Part shown: piece after piece, positions 1 through 9,805 of the stretch
Layout: each line of letters starts with the position of its first letter
Position numbering within the stretch: the first letter of the stretch is position 1
DNA from: Anaspis maculata
Lineage: Eukaryota > Arthropoda > Insecta > Coleoptera > Scraptiidae
Assembly (NCBI GenBank): GCA_949128115.1
Contig: OX421961.1
Span: forward strand, 102,594,363-102,658,362
DNA length: 64,000 nucleotides
Direction of reading: 5' to 3'
Program-made: the position numbers and the translations under genes
The notes under the pieces: generated by a model
Seen by the model: the letters and a program-made list of their open reading frames with translations, nothing else
Databases searched by the model: none
Told to the model about the DNA's origin: nothing

Positions 1-1427
1 TTTGGTTCCTTTCGCTAACAGTTCAGGTCTCATGCAAGAAGAGGATACCTTGAAGTGTTCAGAATAGATAATTCTTTCGAAGGTAAATTGATTTCAATCT
101 GATTCTCCTCTTAATTCATATTCCCAAGAGCAGTTCAGGTTTTGGTCAATTTTTATGGAACCCTGTATTTTTAATGTTTGCCTTGAGTTATTGATTTTGA
201 TCCTATATGATCTTACCTGAAGCTTTAGATTCAAAATGGCCTGAAATCTCGAAAATCAGTCAGCGACAAAGAAAGTTGGAACTGTAGCACCAAAAAGTTG
301 TCTTTTTGAGGTCAGTCTGTTAATTGAAGAGATAAACCAAAAATTCAAAAGCCGTTTTGAGGTATGAGCTCTACCTTTTTGCCGGTGATGTTGAAATCCA
401 AGAAAAAACTTTTCGCTCAAGAAGGAGTAAGTATACGTATGTCAAACTTCCGGTAATTTTGCACCAGTCTATTGCACACCCTGTAGAAATATTATGTGGA
501 CTAATTCATGTATGTAAGGGATACAGCCTAATAACTGAAGGGCTGGGCTAGCGAAACGGTCTGATTTATTGAAAATTGATTGAATCGCTTGTAGCCTTTC
601 AAATCTGTCTAGGTTCAAAGTTAGATCAAAATTTGCAGGATGACACTTATTTTGTTGAGTATTTTATGTTGTAAAATAATTTTGTAAGTATCGATAGGTG
701 TATGAAAATAATTTTTGGAAAAATAGACTTGATACTGTCTGGTTATGGGGTCCAGTACTGTGTAATTTATCTCACGGAATTTGGCTTTATGACGGAGATA
801 CGGCTGGGACACCTGTATACGGTTATCCTAGTGTTGCTGATCTCATTATCCATGGAAAAGTTCAGTTGGTGGTCATTAAAACTGCGTACGAAATTACGAA
901 AGATTCGAAGTCTTAATTTTACGATTGAGTGATTAAGTGAAGAACATGCAAAAGTGGCGGAGGTGTCGATGGCTGGGTATTGTAGAATAATGAAAAATTA
1001 AGAAATCGCGTAGATATGGTGGAGGCGTTGCACATAAGAACGCGGAGGTTTCCGGATTTGTAAACCCATCAAAACCTCGAAGAACGGACTTGTATTTCAA
1101 TGGTGGAGGAACTGAAGTTTATGAATGGAAATAGTGCACAAATGGTGGAGGCACTGCATATGATAACGTGAGAGTACCGGATTCATAAATCTTGAATATT
1201 TTTATCTCAAGACATGAAAGTCAAATAATATCGCAAATTGCTGTATCGTACATATATTGTAGGGTGGCGTACATAACCTTTCGCGCGTCATATTAAACAA
1301 GTAGCAAGGAGCTATACGCCTGCATGTTTATTGAGCTTGCAAGGTCGTTGATTAATCACTTATTTTTCTCATGGATTCATAGGGCTTCTATAGTAAAATC
1401 ATGCTCAACCCTTTCTCTTTAGCTGTC
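1..1427. other. AT-rich non-coding stretch
   Basis: No reading frame here resembles a known protein. Around 760-815 a short motif (a TTTGGCTTTATGACGGAGAT-like phrase followed by GGGACACC) resembles 24310-24355 and may be an old MITE end. Nothing else can be supported. Confidence 0.4.
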
Positions 1428-1860
1428 TTATCGGCACGTCGGTTCTGGCGACAATACTGAAATTGTGATCGCTTTCATATAGATGCCTTCCAAAATACGA
1501 TTCATCGGTGCCTTTAAGTGTTCCTTTATTCTCGTTCTCACGCTTCTTTCCGTTTCCCCATATTCAGAGCTCTGCGCGCGATCGTCACATTTCAACTTGT
1601 AGGTTCCATTATTCGATTTATTCGCAAGAGGACCTTTGTTGTTTTTCACGTTACAAATGCGTATGCCTATGCGTTTACTTTATGCTCTTATAGTCCTTAG
1701 CTTTCCCAATCAACGTGACTTCTCGATAGCGTTCCTATATTCTCGTTATGACACTTCTTCCCATTTTCCCACATTTAGAGCTCCACAATCGCTACATTTC
1801 AACTTGTACATATACATCACACTATTGATGTATTTGCAAGGTTCTTGTGTTTCGCATCAT
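1428..1860 (-). pseudogene. Penelope-like GIY-YIG endonuclease fragments, two in tandem
   Basis: On the minus strand the stretch near 1500-1649 reads a YKLKC phrase, a YGET.R motif and a following RT.IKEH segment. This matches the GIY-YIG endonuclease at the C-terminus of Penelope-like retroelements, which cuts target DNA. A second diverged copy at about 1723-1850 repeats the same stretch (a YKLKCSDCG-like start, then NVG) and hits a stop soon after. The two DNA copies are in direct orientation, about 210 bp apart. No reverse transcriptase was found nearby, so these are 3' fragments. A GIY-YIG domain of another element type is the main alternative. Confidence 0.5.
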
Positions 1861-1996
1861 CATGAGCGCGGTTTTTTTTTGTAGCCCATATGGATGATAG
1901 CCGGGAAAATAAAAAATAGCAAGGGTTCTAGCTTCAGAACTTAGCATTAGAAGCTGTCTACTAAATAGAATGTTCTACGTATCGTTCCAGGTATAA

Positions 1997-2075
1997 GTGA
2001 CTTTTGTAGCTCGTCGTGGTACGTGGTACGTGGTACGTCGTGCGATACTTCACAGACTCGCTACAAAAGTAACAC
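1997..2075. repeat. Hairpin with GGTACGT tandem repeat in its loop
   Basis: The arm GTGACTTTTGTAGC (1997-2010) pairs with GCTACAAAAGTAACAC (2060-2075). The loop carries three successive GGTACGT-type units at about 2016-2040. It could be a tiny MITE; no clear target duplication was identified. Confidence 0.55.
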
Positions 2076-2086
2076 TTTTACTCATC

Positions 2087-4118
2087 ATTTCCTGATATAA
2101 ATTTTATCAATTTCTAGAAATTTCTGAAATCTCTAGTCTCTAGGATATTATCGAGAATTTTTGAGCATGTTCCTAAATATAGAATTCTTGATATTCATAG
2201 GTACTGAACTAGAACTAATACACTTCTTCTAGAATGATGGCGACGGTAAAAAACGGTGTATCAAATAGGACCATCCTAATAGCACATCATGGTGAATAGT
2301 ACGTGACAGATCGCCTCTGGAATTTGTTATTACAAATGTCCTGTACCGGTATATAAGGACGGCATATATCCAGAAGCCAACATGATGTCATCTTTTAATA
2401 TCATTTTTATCTTGATACATCTCTCTATTCATCGGACGTAGCTCTCGGTGACCCTTTGAAGGTGTAAATTACAGGTGCAAGAATGTAGATTAATTGACGA
2501 GAGGCTCGCACACACTCAAATCTGTATCACATAGCGGTAGCTGACCGTGTAGCATACCACAACCATCGCGGCCTTTCTCTATTATGTGCGGGACCGAGAG
2601 AAAAAACCTTCGCCTCTTGCTCGCCATTAAATGATGCTATCTGACTCCGGTCCATTCATTATAATAGGCATCCTTTCGGTCCATCCATACGATTTGATAG
2701 TTTTTAGTGCGCAAAACTCGTTATAATCGAGAATCATCATTTTCGGACAGGCCCAATTGTGGCCATAGCCCGAGCGGAGCTCCACAGTGGCATTGCGGCG
2801 TGCTGGGCGCCCTCGGGCAATTTCTTCACCATTTCCAGGCGCCTCCTCTCACTTATCACTGCGCGCTATCAAATCAAAACATTTTAAAATGTTAATTCTA
2901 TTCGATGCGCTCTGTTTTTATAGCTGAAGAATGTAGCATGGGTAATAATGAGTAATGACTAGTGTAAAGGCAACTGGAGCGGCAGAAGTAGTTTTTTTTT
3001 TGTTGATCTACCGTTGAGGTTTTTGTTTTGGCTCATAGGTGAATCTTTGCACGAGAGGTTATCGACAATTTCTTTTTTGCTAGTATCAAAAAGCGCTAGA
3101 AGGCTTATAACATGCGAAAACTTTCTATATCCATCACAGATTAGAGGATCATATAACAGCTCGTGTTTTATTTTTGTTTCTTTAGTGAAATCAGTCTGGA
3201 AAGAGACCACCGAAAACATAATTGGTCTACTATTTAGAAACGGAAGCAGGGTAATATGCATGAGTTGAACATGAAGATCTGCCCTGGGTAACAACAACGG
3301 CCGTCTCCGTATTATGTTAACAAGGGATCTGGGAAGAGAGGCCATTATCAACTCGCGCGCCGAATGCTTTATATAAAATGCTGGCGGTGGAAGAAGGACT
3401 AAACCGCAGAAGAAAAAGAGATGCAAAGGGTAGACAATGCGAAATGCCGAATTCGAATAAATCAAGGCCGCTAACAGGACGGACTGCAGACTGTGATGTC
3501 CCACGACAGCATAATGCGCTGAATAATGGAATACTGGATTTAAATTGTATCAGCAGCAGCAGCAGCAAAGCAGCGCAGCCAAGAGAGAGCATTGGGAACG
3601 GTAGACGGCGACCGGCAAAGCACAATCGCACACGGTAACATACAGTGTTCTGTCATTCACAATGATTTTGGCTCGCCTTCTATCAGATTCCGCTCACTCA
3701 CACACCATCCCGACTGCACGGTGCACACCACTTTTGATCGCCATTCTCGATGGTGCCGGTGCCGGTGCATGGAAGAGAAGAAGCAAGTGTTGCGCCTGCT
3801 GGAGGACGAACAGAAGTGCTGCGAACGTCGTTATACCGTGGTGTATTACCTCTATTTATACAATTTAATTGACGTCGAGCCGGTCTGTACTCGGCTCGAA
3901 ACGGCGACTAAGACGTATGTTGGAACATTCAAGTCCGTACCTACATTTGAACTGAAATAACTGGAGCACCTAGGTACCTAGAAGTATATCTATGTTTGGA
4001 GCCCGATTGTCCTTATTCCTTCGTAAATGCAACAATTTCAATCATGTTATTAGCATTTTCAACGGATTCGACTCCAGTTTCAATTAAACCTAAATTTGAT
4101 TAGAAACAATGGCAGCAC
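2087..4118. other. Non-coding stretch with GC-richer islands
   Basis: No convincing exon. Two GC-richer islands (about 2750-2870 and 3310-3950) stand out from the AT-rich background. The second has CAG repeats near 3550 and a TATATAAA-like string near 3370. They could be regulatory or untranslated host sequence; the short ORFs there show no recognisable domain. Confidence 0.3.
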
Positions 4119-4326
4119 TATATCCCATACACTTTCTATTTTCAGTAGAATGACTTTTTGGGACAAAAATAAAGTGACAAGTGGGGCTACGACTACGGCT
4201 GATGGCACCTGCAAAGTTTGGGAGCGAAACTATCAGCGGCCATCGGCCGTATTCTCCCAGCTTGTCACTTTATTTTTGCTCCAAAAAGTCATTCTACTGA
4301 AAAAAGAAAGTGTATGGAATATATAA
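4119..4326. mobile_element. TIR MITE, family A copy 1
   Basis: The ends are inverted repeats: TATATCCCATACACTTTC at the left, and its complement at the right, extending about 40 bp through a CAGTAGAATGACTTTTT stretch. A second inner inverted pair surrounds AAAGTGACAAG. No coding capacity. TA-rich flanks fit a Tc1/mariner-type MITE. Related copies lie at 24502-24666 and 53177-53404. Confidence 0.8.
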
Positions 4327-4639
4327 TAGATCGTCTCCAATAAATACTATACCTACGTTGACATTTATACCTACACTTACCCCTTGCACCGAATATCGGC
4401 ATAAACAGAGCATTATACCAAGATAGATAGGGCAGAGGTCTCTAGGCCTGGTTTGATGGTGAAAAATGAGTTTGGAAATTCCAGTGTGACAAGTGACGTG
4501 TTCACTGAGAATCCTGAGAAGATTATTGTTATACGTCAGAGAAGAAATTAGAGAAGGTATTTTATTTCTATCTAGCAAAATGTACAATTCAAATCCTAAA
4601 TATAGTGATAGAAACGTTTACAATTAGCTTGTTCTGTAT

Positions 4640-5460
4640 TTTCATTCCATTCTGTTCTGGGCCAACAACGTATCGATCTCCTCCCATCTGATATCTCTCT
4701 CCTCTACTGATTGCTCCACCTCCTCCCGCCAGGTTTTTCTTGGTTTGCCTCTTCTAGTTCTTCCCTGTGTTCTCGCCTTGCCTCATACACTCTCCCAGTA
4801 AGTCTTTCCAGCGGCATTCTTTTCACGTGTCCCAGCCATCCCAGTTGTCTTCCTCAGTTGTCCTGTATCTTTATCACTATGGGCTTCATCTTCAACTGAT
4901 CTCTGAAAACTTCGTTTCTGATTCTGTCCCTTCTTATCTTTCCCTCTATTTTTCATCGCCTTTTTTCACCATCTCGGCCTTTATTTCCTTTGTAACTGCT
5001 CTCTTACCGAAAAATGTTCTTCTCATGGAGTTGTACCGTGTGATCAATTGAATTTCTAATTTAGGCAGGCTGTGGCCTGGTCGAAATCAGGGGTTCGGTG
5101 CTGCATTTGGCGAGAGCACAGCCTGCCTAAATTGGGAATTCAATTATGATCGCACTATATGTTCCTCCCTTCATACCGATTCATGCATTCATTCACTTCT
5201 CTGCCCTGCCTGCCGTTTCCTTCGAGTATTGTTCCTAGATATTTGTAATGCTCTACTTGTTCGATATTCCTGTTTTCCAATGTGATGTTATGTTTTCTGT
5301 CTTTATATGCTGTTATGATCATGGTCTCTTTCTTGTTCACGTTTATCTTCATATTCACTTTCCGTAGTTCTTCGTTTAACAAATTCAGATTGTGTTGTAG
5401 GTCCTTTTCCGATTTTCCTACTACTGCCATGTCGTCAGCGAATACCTACAGATAAACTGA
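4640..5460 (-). pseudogene. 5'-truncated non-LTR reverse transcriptase tail, split by a MITE
   Basis: Read on the minus strand, the fragment begins with an FADD catalytic motif near 5440. It continues with a thumb-like segment containing a YKYLGTIL motif (5155-5430) and, after the inserted hairpin at 5036-5155, with a downstream segment holding a WLGHVKRMP motif and a basic RRGKPRKTW-type tail (about 4660-4900). This order is typical of the C-terminal half of LINE ORF2. Stops and frameshifts between 4850 and 5035 show it is dead. Removing the MITE and one TA joins the two halves in a continuing frame, so the LINE is older than the hairpin. Confidence 0.75.
5036..5155. mobile_element. Hairpin MITE, family B copy 1 (H1)
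   Basis: This 120 bp near-palindrome lies between TA dinucleotides (5034-5035 and 5156-5157). Ends resemble CGTGTGATCAATTGAATT; the inner part has AATTTAGGCAGGCTGTGGCC on the left and its diverged complement on the right. It interrupts a LINE coding region, which supports a real insertion with TA duplication. Confidence 0.85.
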
Positions 5461-5752
5461 TCCAATTTTGGAATGAATCCATTTCTTGAAACTGCATCAA
5501 TATTATAATAATATATTCATCGTGAAGTTACATCACCGTAATAGAAATATAGCCCTATATTTGACTATGCGGTACTGATCCTCAATCAGAAAAAACTTTT
5601 TTAATGATTATAGGCTAAGGCTCTTTGATGACAATGGTGGGAAAGGTCCCACGTCCCAATCCGACCTGGTGAAACTTTAATTTGATTTCAACTTTGATTC
5701 CAAAAAGACACAAGCTGTTTTAGTAAGAATTTTAATTATTGGAAAATCCGTA

Positions 5753-5875
5753 TCGTGTGATCAATTGAATTCCTAATTTAGGCAGGCTGTGGCCTAGTCG
5801 AAATCAGGGATGTGAAGCTGCATTTGATGGCTAGGGCACGGCTTGCCTAAATTAGGAATTCATTTGATCACACGA
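5753..5875. mobile_element. Hairpin MITE, family B copy 2 (H2)
   Basis: A 123 bp near-palindrome starts TCGTGTGATCAA and ends with the complement, between TA dinucleotides (5751-5752, 5876-5877). The inner part matches copy 1, including the GGCAGGCTGTGGCC phrase. Non-coding. Confidence 0.85.
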
Positions 5876-6896
5876 TAGAATTGCCTACTGAACCCAGTAG
5901 GTCGACCATAGACCTGTACATAAACTGGACTGATCAGGCCAATCAGAATAATAAAAAGATTGAAATAAAACCGTACATTGCCTTGCCTACAGTAGGAGGC
6001 TGACGTGGTATTTACATCGAGAGTTTCATTTTCTAGAATTAATATTGGTCGTCCTGCTGTCGCCCTTCCTTGCCGCCTTGCTTGCATAAATGAAGTCTAG
6101 CTGTCAAAATGACATTTTTTGACATCTGCATTAATCTACTTACTGACTGCCGCAGACCTGCAGATACAGGCGCGTCCTGCCGCCGGCAGTAGAAAATCAC
6201 TATACCAGGGTTTGACCGTTACCGTATAGTCCAGTAAAATGAGGCGATTTTTAGGCCAAAGTTGGAACAAATTAGGGGCAGGATGAAAAAAATATAGCGA
6301 TGTAAAAAATGAAAAACTGAATAAGAAAAATCAAGTTTCATTTCCAGTCATCCTGGGAACCATGGAAAAAAAATGGAGAAGATGGAAAAACATGCGCCGC
6401 GATCTTTCTTTCAAAACGGTGAGAGAACGGTGAGAGATGTGTGAAAACTGTCAGGGACAAAGTTGTAGGGAATTCAATAATCTACAAAAAAGTCCCTGGG
6501 GGCATATGTCTAACTTCTTCAGTTTAGCCGTTTATCGCAGTCAAAGTTGCGCGTCGGTCTAGTGAAGTGGAAAAACTGTCCGCGTGACCTTCCTTCTTGG
6601 ATGCTGTGAGAACGATAAGAGATATCAAAAAATTGCGAGCGACAAAGTTGTAGAGAATTGAATGCTTCACTAGAAAATTTTCAAGGCCAGTTATTATCTC
6701 TTCTGGTTCAGCCGTGAACCACGTTCGAAGTTTCGCGACAATCCTGTTGATAAAGTGGTTCTTCTGGAAAACTTACAAAAACCCTAGACTCGATAAAATT
6801 GCGTGCTTTGTTGAACGTCTGGCAACTATTGTTGGAAATGTAACTCCGCAGATGAACGCTTTGTTATGTATAAAGTTTCTTGTTTGGCAAAATTAA

Positions 6897-7049
6897 AGTC
6901 GTGAGTGTCACTATACTATTTTCGTCATATTTTCATTCTAGAAACCTAGGACGAGAGACTAGGTTGCTAGGGAACTTCTGAATTTATCATTTCTAATCAT
7001 ATATTTATATCATCAAAATAGTACGAAAATAGTATCGTGACACTCAGGC
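6897..7049. mobile_element. piggyBac-type MITE flanked by TTAA
   Basis: Inverted ends share GAGTGTCAC.ATACTATTTTCG and are directly bordered by TTAA on both sides (6893-6896 and 7050-7053). TTAA duplication is the hallmark of piggyBac transposition. It is nested in the larger 6227-8423 element. The interior has no coding sequence. Confidence 0.75.
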
Positions 7050-7235
7050 TTAAAACTAAGAAAGTACTAGTATTTTGTAACACAATATGTATAATAATAG
7101 AAAAACGTGATCCACGTTAGATAATGAGATGTTTTTGAACTGATTTCTGATGAACAATGATCATTCAACAACAGCTCGGAGATAATAAACAACTGTCCAC
7201 CTGAACAATGGGGTTGGAAATTAAACATTTCTCTG

Positions 7236-7463
7236 TTGATGCCTGTTAGAGCCCAGGATAACGTAGCTCTCGAAAATCTGCTACGGCTGATTTCCTGGAG
7301 ATGCTTGAAAAACTGCGAGAAGCTTTGTGGATGCAGAAAAGCTGACCTCAAGTGTACCAAGTTTTGCCACCACTGCGGTGGAGCCACCTGTTCTGACGCT
7401 TCCTGCATTGTCGTTTCGGGAGACGATGATGATGACTACAATGATAATTTTAACAATAAGTAG
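7236..7463 (+). pseudogene. Cysteine-rich CXC-like C-terminal fragment in a transposon
   Basis: The frame reads a LLRLISWRC start, then CGCRK..LKC, then C..CGG..C. The spacing resembles the CxCRKxxLxCxxxCxxCxGxxC block that ends many uncharacterised arthropod proteins tied to mobile DNA, and is reminiscent of tesmin/TSO1 CXC zinc-binding motifs. An acidic DDDDD tail follows before the stop. The fragment lacks the upstream part of any larger protein. It sits centrally between the long inverted arms, so it is probably a remnant of the gene of the autonomous relative of this element; that link is inference. Confidence 0.45.
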
Positions 7464-8423
7464 CTACCCAGACGTTAAACAAAGCACACAATTTTTTCAA
7501 ATTATTTGATCATGTTTCATAATCAATTAAACAATGACCGCAACGTCGTGCCAGTTTAATCACATATGCGACGCGTCACGAGTCATGTACCCCAACTTTG
7601 ATAGCGCTCCGCAGCTAAGTCGACAAAGATGCATACATGACATCACGGGATTTTCTATAGATCATTTAATCCTCTACAAGCTAGTTTGTTCAGATTTTCC
7701 ATATTTATTACGTTTATTTCAGTATTCAATGAGGAAGCTGCGAGTGCAAATCACTATTTTTCAAGTTTTTATTTTTTTTTCTAAAATTTCCCGAAACGGT
7801 GTGGAATGAAACTTTGATTTTTTAGATCCAGTTTTTCATCCTCTACATTGTCATAGTTTTTTCATCGAGTCTAGGGTTTTTGTAAGTTTCCCAGAAGAAC
7901 CACTTTATCAACAGGATTGTCGCGCAACTTCGAACGTGGTTCACGACTAAACTAGAAGAGATAATAATTTGCCTTGGAAATTTTCTAGTGGAGCATTCAA
8001 TTCTCTACAGCTTTGTCGCTTACAATTTTTTGATATTTCTTGTCGTTCTCACAGCATCCAAGAAGGAAGGTCACGCGGACAGTTTTTTCACTTCACTAGA
8101 CCGGGGCGCAACTTTGACTGCGATAAACGGCTAGACTGAAAAAGTTAGACATATGCTCTCAGAGACTTTTTTGTAGATTAATGAATTCCCTACAACTTTG
8201 TTCCTGACAGTTTCCACATATCTCTCACCGTTCTTTCACCGTTTCAAAAGAAAGATCGCGGCGCATGTTTTTCCATCTTCTCCATTTTTTTTCCATGGTT
8301 CCCGGGATGACTGGAAATGAAACTTTGGTTTTTCTTATTCAGTTTTTCATTCTCTACATCGCCATATTTTTTTCATCCTGCCTCTAATTTGTTCCAGGTT
8401 AAATCCTTATTTTACTGGACTAG

Positions 8424-9020
8424 TAGCCCTGATGCTTGCATGGCATGCCGGGGCTTTCATTGGTATCGGTTTCTTTGCTTTGCGACAACCGCAGTGTTCC
8501 TTATCATTTTTGCCTGTCGCATCAGGACGTTGTATTATCTTCCACCAAATCACGGATAATTAATGTTTATTAAAATCAGTCATACATATACATAAATAGC
8601 CAGCAGAAGCACACTGAATTCGATTTAGACGCAAAACACTGCACACTACATCAGCGCCACATTGTGTTCTATTGAGCTTGAAAGCGATACCACTGTCAAA
8701 ATACTAAAATCGATACTAAAAAACTGTCATCTCTGTAGAGAGACAAAAACAACAGCATTTAACCACCTTGGCCTGTCGAAATTGGACAATACTGATCTGT
8801 CAGAAATAAAGAACTGACCCGACGAAGTAGAGAATCAAATACTCTACATTATGATCGGGAGGAAATCAAATCGTCTAGACCTACTGAGACACCTGACTTG
8901 ACCAAATTGACCACTTATTATACTTAGCTGACGCAGAAGCAAGGATCCTGGACCAGACGTCTTGGTGACCTAAGAGCCCGCTGTACTCCGACTAGTCGTG
9001 ACTAGTGAAAATTTTTATTT
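8424..9020. other. Non-coding stretch
   Basis: No gene, repeat end or RNA was recognised here. Confidence 0.4.
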
Positions 9021-9070
9021 TTCTAGGGTAGACTCACCACGGTATTTTGCAAGACAGGACCAAGTGATTA

Positions 9071-9310
9071 ATCAACAGTAATATCACAAGTGCTTAGATT
9101 TTCACGATAATTTTGGTCAGGCGATCGCGAGTGCTGATTGTAGCGATAAATGCCCGACTTCGTAGGAGGAGGGCATTTATCCAGGGACAATCAGCCCGAG
9201 GGAAACGCCTGGCCAAAATTATCTAGGAAAATCTCGAGCACGAGTGATATTTTGAAGATTATTACATAAAAGAAGTCCGAAGTGACAGCTGTCAGATTTT
9301 GTTGTTTACA
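9071..9310. mobile_element. Family C hairpin element, copy 1
   Basis: Arms around ATAATTTTGG.CAGGCG and AGCGATAAATGCCC (left) pair with GGGCATTTATCC and CGCCTGGCCAAAATTAT (right). The sequence recurs in reverse orientation at 48008-48252, giving copy-level support. The outer left part resembles the hairpin element at 24757-24960. Confidence 0.75.
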
Positions 9311-9319
9311 TGAATTTTA

Positions 9320-9622
9320 TGTTGAGAATATTAAAATATTAACTCTATTAGCAGCATTGGCGCCCGCCGCCAAGCCATTCTTTTAGGATGTTTTAGTGCC
9401 GGATCGAATGCACGGTTCGTGATCCCGGCTCAGTTTCATAGCCGATGATTTCATATATGTATTGGTATTTTTATACACTGTTTTAGGCTTAGAACTTTTG
9501 TAGCAGAGTAGTCACACGCCAAACTCCATGGCAGCAAGTATTGTTCAATTATTAAATCGCTTAATCAAAACTACTGGTCTTGCTTAATCAACCCTGCGGA
9601 ATCCACCCTCATTACATCAAAA
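9320..9622 (+). repeat. Copia 5' LTR
   Basis: It begins TGTTGAG and ends CATCAAAA, identical by eye to 13746-14048. Placing the end at the AAAA rather than at CATCA gives matching TTTTA flanks. A GC-rich foldback (GCCGGATCGAA against TTCGTGATCCCGGC, about 9398-9428) lies inside. Confidence 0.92.
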
Positions 9623-9636
9623 GGTTATGGGCCCAG
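9623..9636 (+). other. Copia primer-binding site (initiator tRNA-Met half)
   Basis: GGTTATGGGCCCAG lies directly after the LTR. Its complement matches the anticodon arm (with the CAT anticodon) of eukaryotic initiator tRNA-Met, not the 3' end. Drosophila copia is known to prime from an internally cut initiator tRNA-Met, so the same mechanism is likely. Confidence 0.85.
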
Positions 9637-9805
9637 GGGATGCTTGACCCAGGGGATGCTTGACCAAGGGATGCTTGACCTAAAGACTTGAGTTTTTGAA
9701 AGTGCGTACGATTGAAAAGTAACGCGTAGTTGTCTAGTCGTGGACGGTTAAACGTGAGAGATTCAGACAGTGTGTCGTGAAGTCTGTTTAACGCGCATCG
9801 ATAAA

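Larger units (their letters stand above)
6227..8423. mobile_element. 2.2 kb element with about 570 bp inverted arms
   Basis: The left arm (6227 to about 6790) and right arm (about 7855 to 8423) are diverged inverted copies. The tips read TAGTCCAGTAAAAT on one side and ATTTTACTGGACTA on the other, with GTA next to both ends as a possible 3 bp target duplication. The interior holds a TTAA-flanked MITE (6897-7049) and a cysteine-rich ORF remnant (7236-7463). The superfamily cannot be named with confidence. Confidence 0.8.

Noticed and set aside
3317..3638. Open frames on both strands in a GC-richer island
   Set aside because: Low-complexity leucine or arginine runs, no domain, no splice logic; CAG repeats explain part of the openness.
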